Under the pieces are notes generated by a model that did no database searches, was not told the DNA's origin, and saw only the letters and a program-made list of their open reading frames with translations. A DNA stretch of 5,850 nt from Actinomycetes bacterium (GTDB taxonomy: Bacteria > Actinomycetota > Acidimicrobiia > Acidimicrobiales > Microtrichaceae). Location of the stretch: NCBI GenBank assembly GCA_023423215.1, contig JAFAFZ010000221.1, positions 1 to 5,850 on the forward strand, written 5' to 3'. This document shows positions 1 through 5,850 of this stretch, in pieces (position 1 is the stretch's first letter; the number at the start of each line of letters is the position of its first letter). The position numbers and the translations under genes were made by a program.

Positions 1-95
1 CGGCCGGCCGGGCCGTCGGGTGCGACGTCGCAGGGGGCTGGAGCGTGCGACGCAGCGCCGGCCGTCTGTCGCTCACCCCGCCCGCGTCGCGCTGA
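1..95 (+). CDS. tilS: 3' end of probable tilS, tRNA(Ile)-lysidine synthetase (partial)
   Basis: Only about 30 C-terminal codons are in the window, read in the frame beginning at position 3 and stopping at TGA 93-95. The peptide ends in a glycine/arginine/leucine pattern (GGWSVRRSAGRLSLTPP) that resembles the small C-terminal domain of TilS, the ATP-dependent enzyme that makes lysidine at the wobble base of the AUA-reading tRNA-Ile. No catalytic part is visible, so the name rests on this short tail and on gene order: tilS–hpt–ftsH is a widespread bacterial arrangement. Codon third positions are strongly GC-biased, as expected for real coding sequence here. A second frame (from position 2) also stays open to TGA 170-172, so the exact end of the gene is not fully certain. 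Confidence 0.5.
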   Translation, partial: AGRAVGCDVAGGWSVRRSAGRLSLTPPASR

Positions 96-153
96 GCGGC
101 ACCGGCCCCGACGTGGCTGCGGACGCCGTGGCGGAGGCCGTCCCCCACGGGAG

Positions 154-159
154 TAACGT
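154..159 (+). promoter_or_regulatory. Candidate -10 element (TAACGT) for hpt
   Basis: TAACGT matches the actinobacterial TANNNT -10 pattern and lies 9 nt before the hpt ATG. The 73 bases between the upstream stop and hpt are otherwise extremely GC-rich. No Shine-Dalgarno lies at a usable distance: GGGAG at 149-153 is about 15 nt from the start and overlaps the region just before the hexamer. This fits a leaderless or very short-leader transcript. No clear -35 was found. Confidence 0.4.
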
Positions 160-168
160 CGGCCGCGC

Positions 169-756
169 ATGAGCGACGCCACCGAGACTCCCGACGGTCA
201 GCCCCGCCTCACCGACGACCCGAACATCGGGCGCATCCTGCTCTCGGAGGAGCAGCTGACCTCCCGGATCCGGGAGATCGGCGCGCAGATCACCGAGGAG
301 TACGCCGGTCGCCGACCGCTCATGGTGTGCGTGCTGCGCGGCGCCTACGCGTTCACCACCGACCTGGCCTTCGCGATCGACCTCCCCGTCGAGATCGACT
401 TCATCGCCGTCTCGTCCTACGGCTCGTCGACCCGCACCTCGGGCGTCGTCCGGTTGGTGAAGGACCTCGACGTCGACCTGACCGGTCGCGACGTCATCCT
501 GGTCGAGGACATCGTCGACACGGGCCTGACCCTGCGGTACCTGCGTCGCAGCCTCGAGGCCCGCGGCCCTGCCAGCCTCGAGGTCTGCACCCTGCTCGCA
601 CGAGAGGCCGCCGACCTCGAGGGGCTCGGCGTGAAGTACGTCGGCTTCACCATCCCCGGCGACTTCGTCATCGGGTACGGCCTGGACGTCGGTGAGAAGT
701 ACCGCAACCTGCGCTTCCTCGCCGTCTACGAGCCGGACGAGGACGACGCCGGCTGA
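169..756 (+). CDS. hpt: Hypoxanthine(-guanine) phosphoribosyltransferase
   Basis: This cytosolic purine-salvage enzyme condenses hypoxanthine or guanine with PRPP to give IMP or GMP. The 195-residue length is normal for the family. The pyrophosphate-binding loop is LRGAY (residues 56-60). The flexible catalytic loop is SSYGSSTRTSG (82-92). The PRPP signature is VILVEDIVDTGLTL (109-122), with the acidic pair E113/D114 and D117. The purine-site region is VGFTIPGDFVIGYGLD (158-173), with F166 and D173, and a KYRNL motif follows at 177-181. The ATG at 169 is forced because a stop (154-156) sits just upstream in frame. One oddity: the residue matching the purine O6-contacting lysine (human K165; LLRK in the M. 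tuberculosis enzyme) is arginine here (R145, in LLAR). The gene sits between the tilS tail and ftsH, a common arrangement, and probably has its own promoter. The family call is firm; base preference cannot be read from sequence. Confidence 0.96.
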   Translation: MSDATETPDGQPRLTDDPNIGRILLSEEQLTSRIREIGAQITEEYAGRRPLMVCVLRGAYAFTTDLAFAIDLPVEIDFIAVSSYGSSTRTSGVVRLVKDLDVDLTGRDVILVEDIVDTGLTLRYLRRSLEARGPASLEVCTLLAREAADLEGLGVKYVGFTIPGDFVIGYGLDVGEKYRNLRFLAVYEPDEDDAG

Positions 757-824
757 CGCGCAGCCCGCGCGGCGCGCCGACGTCGCCGCCCTCGCGTCGC
801 GGACCGGATCGGTGCGGCGCTGGA

Positions 825-830
825 TACCCT
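825..830 (+). promoter_or_regulatory. Candidate -10 element (TACCCT) for the ftsH–fol operon
   Basis: The 82-base gap between hpt and ftsH contains TACCCT, a TANNNT match set in the context TGGATACCCTGACG. It ends 8 nt before the ftsH GTG. There is no purine-rich ribosome-binding site between the hexamer and the start, so transcription from or close to the GTG would give a leaderless message. A small inverted repeat, ACCG-GAT-CGGT (803-813), lies where a -35 element would be expected. The rest of the gap is GC-rich with no T-run terminator for hpt. Confidence 0.45.
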
Positions 831-838
831 GACGAGCT

Positions 839-2709
<1,871 letters not shown>

Positions 2710-2713
<4 letters not shown>

Positions 2714-3387
2714 CCCAGCCCCACGACACCGCGGCGGTGCCGACGGCCAACGGCTCTGCCGCCGCACCCGGTGACCTGAACGTCCCGGACCCGCTGCCGC
2801 TCCCCGCCGAGCTGGCGCCGTCGGTCGACCAGGCCCGCATCATCGCCGCCGTCCGCGAGATCCTGACCGCCATCGGCGAGGACCCCGACCGCGACGGCCT
2901 GCTGGACACCCCCGCACGCGTCGCCCGGATGTACGCAGAGACCTGCTCCGGCCTGCACGAGGACCCGACGCGGCACCTGAAGGTCACCTTCGACGCCAAC
3001 CACGACGAGATGATCATGGTGCGCGACATCTCCATGTTCTCGATGTGCGAGCACCACCTGGTGCCGTTCTTCGGGCGGGCCCACGTGGCGTACATCCCGA
3101 ACACCGACGGCCGCGTGACGGGCCTGTCGAAGCTCGCCCGCCTGGTGGACGGCTACTCGCGCCGGCCCCAGGTGCAGGAGCGGCTGACGGCGCAGATCGC
3201 GGACGCCATCGAGACCACGCTCGATCCGCGTGCGGTGCTCGTCGTGATCGAGGCCGAGCACATGTGCATGGAGATGCGCGGCATCAAGAAGACCGGCGCG
3301 TCGACGGTCACCTCGGCGGTGCGCGGGCTGTTCCGCGACGACGTCGCGGCTCGCGCCGAGGCCATGCGCTTCATCGGTCCCCGCTGA
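2710..3387 (+). CDS. folE: GTP cyclohydrolase I (FolE)
   Basis: This enzyme converts GTP to 7,8-dihydroneopterin triphosphate and formate, the first step of folate synthesis. It is 225 residues long. The first 35 or so are low-complexity (Ala/Pro-rich, probably disordered), and the catalytic domain starts near [15 protein letters not shown] (38-52). Zinc and catalytic residues are in place: C113 and H116 in CEHH, H115 as the counterpart of E. coli H112, and C186 in the HMCMEMRG segment (184-191), with H184 matching E. coli H179. The substrate region [18 protein letters not shown] (137-154) and GIKKTGAS (191-198) are family hallmarks. It is therefore the zinc-dependent FolE1 type. The ATG overlaps the ftsH stop by 4 nt, and an AAAGG at 2696-2700 lies 9 nt upstream as a possible ribosome-binding site. 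An internal GTG at 2737 would only trim the disordered tail. Confidence 0.97.
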
Positions 3388-3409
3388 GCCGACGGCCGTC
3401 GACGTCCGC

Positions 3410-3415
3410 AGGGAG
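3410..3415 (+). promoter_or_regulatory. Ribosome-binding site of folP (AGGGAG)
   Basis: AGGGAG lies 10 nt before GTG 3426 in the 38-base folE–folP gap. It is the only purine-rich run in the gap and favours GTG 3426 over the later in-frame GTG 3435 or ATG 3438. The rest of the gap contains the short palindrome GACGGCCGTC (3391-3400) and no TANNNT hexamer, which suggests folP is read from the upstream promoter. Confidence 0.5.
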
Positions 3416-3425
3416 ATCGCCGCAC

Positions 3426-4298
3426 GTGGCCGAGGTGATGGGCGTGCTCAACGTCACGCCCGACTCGTTCTCGGACGGGGGTGAGCACCTCGCGGTGCAG
3501 GCCGCCGTCACGCGTGGCCTCGAGATGGCGGCGCAGGGCGCCCTCGTCGTCGACGTCGGCGGTGAGTCGACCCGCCCCGGCGCCGACCCGGTCGATCCGC
3601 ACGACGAGCAGGCGCGCGTGCTCCCGGTCATCGAGGCCCTGGCCGACCAGTTGGACCCGGCGGTGCGCATCTCGATCGACACGCGCCACGCAGCGACGGC
3701 GCACGCCGCGGTGGCCGCCGGTGCGACGCTCGTGAACGACGTGAGCGCCACGCTCTGGCCGGTGGCCGCCGAGCTGGGCGTCGGCTGGGTCGCCATGCAC
3801 ATGTTCGGCGACCCCCGCACGATGCAGGCCGACCCGCGCTACGACGACGTGGTCGACGACGTGCGGCGCTTCCTGGTCGAGCGCGCGTCCGCAGCGGTCC
3901 AGGGCGGCGTGCCCGAGGTGTGGATCGACCCCGGCATCGGCTTCGGGAAGACGACGGTGCACAACCTCGAGCTGCTCGCCCACCTGGACGTCCTGGTCGC
4001 CGAGGGCTTCCCGGTGCTGATCGGCACGAGCCGCAAGCGGTTCCTGGGCGAGCTGCTCGCCCGGTCGGACGCGGGACAGCCGCCGTACGGCCCCTCGGCG
4101 CTCGTCGCGGGTGCCGCGAGGGTCGAGCCGGTGCCCGTGGCGGACCGCGTCGACGGTTCGCTGGCGACGGCGATGTGGGCCATGATCCACGGAGCCCGGA
4201 TGGTCCGGGTCCACGACGTCGACGTCACCGTGCAGGGGATGGCCGTGCTGAGCGGCAGCATCCCGACCCCCGAGGATCCTCTACGATCACCGGCCTGA
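3426..4298 (+). CDS. folP: Dihydropteroate synthase
   Basis: FolP condenses 6-hydroxymethyl-7,8-dihydropterin pyrophosphate with p-aminobenzoate to form dihydropteroate, and is the sulfonamide target family. The chosen frame gives 290 residues in a TIM barrel. Motifs: NVTPDSFSDGG (9-19), DVGGESTRPGA (43-53), SIDT with pterin-site D85 (83-86), NDVS (104-107), MHMFGDPRTMQ (124-134), DPGIGFGK with D168 and K175 (168-175), GTSRKRFLG with K204 (200-208), and the closing RVHDV with R261 and H263 (261-265). The start is GTG 3426; the open frame runs further upstream only as an overlap with folE. NDVSAT replaces the more usual NDVSGG, which is a mild variation. The last codons (gat cct cta cga tca, residues 284-288) depart sharply from the GC-ending usage elsewhere, apparently because they contain a promoter for the next gene. 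Confidence 0.96.
   Translation: MAEVMGVLNVTPDSFSDGGEHLAVQAAVTRGLEMAAQGALVVDVGGESTRPGADPVDPHDEQARVLPVIEALADQLDPAVRISIDTRHAATAHAAVAAGATLVNDVSATLWPVAAELGVGWVAMHMFGDPRTMQADPRYDDVVDDVRRFLVERASAAVQGGVPEVWIDPGIGFGKTTVHNLELLAHLDVLVAEGFPVLIGTSRKRFLGELLARSDAGQPPYGPSALVAGAARVEPVPVADRVDGSLATAMWAMIHGARMVRVHDVDVTVQGMAVLSGSIPTPEDPLRSPA
4272..4287 (+). promoter_or_regulatory. Candidate promoter inside the folP 3' end: TACGAT -10 with adjoining 10-bp palindrome
   Basis: TACGAT (4282-4287) fits the TANNNT -10 pattern and directly follows the perfect palindrome GAGGATCCTC (4272-4281). Both lie within the last codons of folP, where five successive codons end in A or T although nearly all others end in G or C. 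That is what would be expected if promoter or operator function constrains these bases. Transcription would begin near 4293-4296, giving a leader of about 46-50 nt before the ATG at 4342. No convincing -35 is seen. The palindrome could be an operator, but this is inference. Confidence 0.45.
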
Positions 4299-4329
4299 CG
4301 TCGCTCGTCCGGAGCGCGCACGACGCACG

Positions 4330-4337
4330 GGAGGTGA
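4330..4337 (+). promoter_or_regulatory. Strong Shine-Dalgarno (GGAGGTGA) for the pseudophosphatase-like gene
   Basis: GGAGGTGA is close to a full anti-16S match and ends 4 nt before ATG 4342. It is the best ribosome-binding site in the window and fixes the start of this gene. It contrasts with hpt and ftsH, which have none. Confidence 0.75.
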
Positions 4338-4341
4338 CGAC

Positions 4342-4854
4342 ATGGCCGCCAAGGGCAAGTGGGCACAGGGCATCCAGCCCCGTCACTTCCACTGGATCAT
4401 CTCCGAGCAGCTCGCCATCTGCGAGCGTCCGGGCGGGTTCGCCGCCAACCACCGCAAGGTGCGCCGCCAGGAGGAGATCATCTGGATCCGGGAGCAGGGC
4501 TTCGACCTGGTCATCTCGGTCTCCACGGCGCCGAACAACCTGCACAGCTACGACGAGCTGGGCGTGCACTGGCGGCACTGGCCGTTCCCGCACGCCGAGG
4601 ACCTGCCCCGCTACCTGCAGCAGTCCTACACCGAGCTCCGTCGCCTGCTGACCGAGCGCAAGAAGCTGATCTTCCACGGCGACGAGCTCTCGGACCGCCT
4701 GATCGGCTTCCTCGCCGGCTACCTGGTGTGGAACGACATGGTGCCCGAGCCGCCGAAGGCCATCGCGCTGACCGAGCACATCACGGGGCGCCAGATCGGT
4801 GCCGACGGCCGACAGCTCGTCGGCGAGGCCGCCCGCCTCGTCACCCAGCGCTGA
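4342..4854 (+). CDS. Dual-specificity phosphatase-like protein lacking the catalytic cysteine (putative pseudophosphatase)
   Basis: This is a 170-residue soluble protein with no signal peptide or membrane segment, and no gene name is known to me. Read by eye, it follows the layout of small dual-specificity/tyrosine phosphatases. An opening aromatic segment ending in a Pro-Gly turn (about 16-32) is followed by a helix and the strand GFDLVISV (53-60). Next come the GVHWRHWPFPH stretch (74-84), where these enzymes usually have an acid loop, and a long helix (about 88-106). Then KKLIFHGDELSDR (107-119), LIGFLAGYLVW (120-130) and a terminal helix with TGRQIG (148-153) follow. Residues 112-119 align with the HCX5R signature as H112-G113-X5-R119: arginine and spacing are kept, cysteine is glycine. 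The expected general-acid aspartate appears to be H84. Phosphatase chemistry of the usual kind is therefore unlikely; a phospho-ligand or pterin-binding or scaffold role is possible. It lies between folP and folB with its own likely promoter. The fold assignment is moderately sure; the function is unknown. Confidence 0.85.
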   Translation: MAAKGKWAQGIQPRHFHWIISEQLAICERPGGFAANHRKVRRQEEIIWIREQGFDLVISVSTAPNNLHSYDELGVHWRHWPFPHAEDLPRYLQQSYTELRRLLTERKKLIFHGDELSDRLIGFLAGYLVWNDMVPEPPKAIALTEHITGRQIGADGRQLVGEAARLVTQR

Positions 4855-4909
4855 CGGTGCCGCCGCGCCCCACCCCGCCGCCCTGCTCGACCCTTCCCGG
4901 GAGCACGTC

Positions 4910-5302
4910 ATGACCGACCCGACCACCGCCGGGGACTCCGACGTCATCCGCCTGTCCGGGTTGCACCTGGTCGGCATCGTGGGCGTCCTGCCCGAGGAGC
5001 GCGAGCGTGCGCAGCCCCTGCGCGTGGACCTGGACCTGCACGTCGACCTGAGCGCCGCCGGCATGAGCGACGCCCTCGGCGACACCGTCGACTACGGCGC
5101 CGTCTGCGACGCGCTGGCCCGCACCGTCGACACGGCGCAGCCCGAGCTGCTGGAGCGTCTCGCCGCCCAGCTCGCCGACGCCGCGTTCGAGGTCGATGCG
5201 CGCATCGCCTCGCTGACCATCTCCGTCGACAAGCTCCGCCCTCCGGTGCCCCACGCGCTGGACGCCTCGGGCGTGCGCATCACCCGGCGACGACCGGCGT
5301 GA
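4910..5302 (+). CDS. folB: Dihydroneopterin aldolase
   Basis: FolB cleaves 7,8-dihydroneopterin to 6-hydroxymethyl-7,8-dihydropterin and glycolaldehyde; many members also epimerise the substrate. The protein is 130 residues, normal for a T-fold enzyme that assembles as an octamer. Motifs: GVLPEERERAQPLRVDLDL (25-43), with E30 matching the S. aureus E22 position; DTVDYGAV (58-65), with Y62; LLERLAAQLAD (80-90), with E82 as the likely pterin-anchoring glutamate; and VDKLRPPVPHA (106-116), with K108 as the counterpart of the catalytic lysine K100. The common GxHGV is GIVGV here, so the histidine is absent, as in some other members. ATG 4910 is chosen because GGGAG (4899-4903) sits 6 nt upstream; the open frame extends further but the extra residues look non-coding. 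The 55-base gap before it is C-rich, with no TANNNT element. The stop overlaps the folK start. Confidence 0.95.
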   Translation: MTDPTTAGDSDVIRLSGLHLVGIVGVLPEERERAQPLRVDLDLHVDLSAAGMSDALGDTVDYGAVCDALARTVDTAQPELLERLAAQLADAAFEVDARIASLTISVDKLRPPVPHALDASGVRITRRRPA

Positions 5303-5778
5303 CCCCCGCCGCCGACCGCACTCCGGTCCGGTCCTTCCTCGGCCTCGGCTCGAACCTCGGCGACCGCTGGTCCTACCTGCGCCAGGCCGTCGAGTCGCTG
5401 CCCGACGTCGTCGCCGTGTCGCCCGTGTACGAGACCGATCCGGTCGGCGGGCCGGACCAGGGGCCCTACCTGAACCTGGTGGTCGAGCTGGCGACGACGC
5501 TGACCCCGTCGCAGCTGCTGGGCGTGTGCCACCGCATCGAGACCGCCGCCGAGCGGGTGCGCGACGTGCGCTGGGGTGCACGCACCCTGGACATCGACAT
5601 CCTGTGGATGGACGGCGTGCAGCTGGACGATCCGCGCCTGACCGTCCCGCACCCGCGCTGGAAGGAGCGCCGCTTCGTGCTGGCGCCGCTGCGGGACCTC
5701 GCGCCGGACCTGGTGACCGAGCGCGAGCTCCAGCTCGCCGACGGCACGGTGCGGCAGGTGGGCCCGCTCGAGGCGTGA
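5299..5778 (+). CDS. folK: 2-amino-4-hydroxy-6-hydroxymethyldihydropteridine pyrophosphokinase (HPPK)
   Basis: FolK transfers pyrophosphate from ATP to 6-hydroxymethyl-7,8-dihydropterin, making the substrate for FolP. It is 159 residues long, close to the E. coli enzyme. Motifs: FLGLGSNLGDR (13-23); the YETDPVGGPDQ segment (44-54), followed by the pterin-site YLNLVV (57-62); a RWGARTLDIDIL block (91-102) with the two magnesium-binding aspartates D98 and D100; and the closing VPHPRWKERRFVLAPL (116-131). The GTG start lies inside the folB stop (GTGA, 4-nt overlap), implying translational coupling of two consecutive steps. The remaining N-terminal residues before FLGLGSNLG are few, which supports this start. 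It is a single-domain protein, not fused to FolB or FolP as in some organisms. Confidence 0.97.
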   Translation: MTPAADRTPVRSFLGLGSNLGDRWSYLRQAVESLPDVVAVSPVYETDPVGGPDQGPYLNLVVELATTLTPSQLLGVCHRIETAAERVRDVRWGARTLDIDILWMDGVQLDDPRLTVPHPRWKERRFVLAPLRDLAPDLVTERELQLADGTVRQVGPLEA

Positions 5779-5782
5779 GGTC

Positions 5783-5850
5783 GTGACCGAGCCGGCGCCG
5801 CCACGGGTCCGGATCCTCGGTCGCGGACGTGCCGGCGGCTCCTTCGCCGG
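5783..5850 (+). CDS. 5' end of a Rossmann-fold NAD(P)-binding protein, possibly DUF2520-type (partial)
   Basis: GTG 5783 begins 4 nt after the folK stop and reads to the window edge (22 complete codons). After a short Pro-rich start the peptide has RVRILGRGRAGGSFA, a beta-strand plus GxGxxG dinucleotide-binding turn. In actinobacteria a Rossmann protein of the DUF2520 type, often beside panC, is a frequent folK neighbour, and this start fits. A ketopantoate reductase or another dehydrogenase cannot be excluded from so little sequence. The GAGG at 5770-5773 may serve as ribosome-binding site. Confidence 0.6.
   Translation, partial: MTEPAPPRVRILGRGRAGGSFA

Noticed and set aside
757..824. Possible terminator after hpt around GGCGCGCC (771-778)
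   Set aside because: The GC-rich self-complementary bases do not form a clear stem-loop followed by T residues.
3391..3406. Palindromes GACGGCCGTC and GACGTC after folE as a terminator or operator
   Set aside because: They are short and back to back, with no T-run. Such self-complementary GC words are common in this base composition.
3045..3425. Upstream extension of the folP open frame into folE
   Set aside because: The extra residues are Arg/Gly/Ala/Pro-rich and out of frame with genuine folE codons. The folP motif NVTPDSFSD begins a few residues after GTG 3426, which has a ribosome-binding site.
4799..4909. Longer N-terminus for folB
   Set aside because: It would overlap the preceding gene and add a low-complexity Ser/Ala/Pro stretch. 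ATG 4910 has a properly spaced GGGAG and gives a normal-length FolB.
4855..4909. C-rich, G-poor gap before folB as a Rho-utilisation site
   Set aside because: C clearly exceeds G on this strand, but the stretch is short, lies within an apparent operon and has no hairpin with a T-run. There is not enough to call a terminator.

Overview
The window is a compact block of housekeeping genes, all on the + strand, from a very GC-rich bacterium (well above 70 % GC by eye, with third codon positions almost always G or C). The gene order tilS–hpt–ftsH–folE–folP–X–folB–folK–(Rossmann protein), the GTG starts and the TANNNT promoter hexamers point to an actinobacterium. The make-up of the proteins suggests Acidimicrobiia (Iamia/Ilumatobacter-like), but that placement is inference and was not tested by search.

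Layout. Positions 1-95 hold the last codons of a gene that looks like tilS (tRNA-Ile lysidine synthetase). Then come hpt (169-756, purine salvage) and ftsH (839-2713, membrane AAA+ zinc protease). Each of these two has a TANNNT hexamer 8-9 nt before its start codon and no usable Shine-Dalgarno, so each probably has its own promoter and a leaderless or nearly leaderless message. From ftsH onward the genes are tightly packed: ftsH/folE overlap by 4 nt (ATGA), folE and folP are 38 nt apart, and folB/folK overlap by 4 nt (GTGA). folK is followed 4 nt later by a truncated gene with a nucleotide-binding Rossmann start.

Four enzymes of tetrahydrofolate synthesis are present. FolE turns GTP into dihydroneopterin triphosphate, FolB cleaves dihydroneopterin to 6-hydroxymethyl-dihydropterin, FolK pyrophosphorylates that product, and FolP joins it to p-aminobenzoate. 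The step that removes phosphate from dihydroneopterin triphosphate has no recognised gene here.

The most interesting item is gene X (4342-4854, 170 aa), between folP and folB. Its layout is that of a dual-specificity/tyrosine phosphatase fold, but the catalytic HCX5R loop reads H-G-X5-R: the nucleophilic cysteine is glycine, and the expected general-acid aspartate appears to be histidine. It therefore looks like a pseudophosphatase embedded in a folate operon. It also seems to have its own promoter, placed inside the last codons of folP. There, five consecutive codons end in A or T, against the strong GC bias of the gene, and create a TACGAT hexamer directly next to a perfect 10-bp palindrome.

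No RNA genes, insertion sequences, CRISPR arrays or convincing intrinsic terminators were seen. No gene-free stretch exceeds 82 bases.
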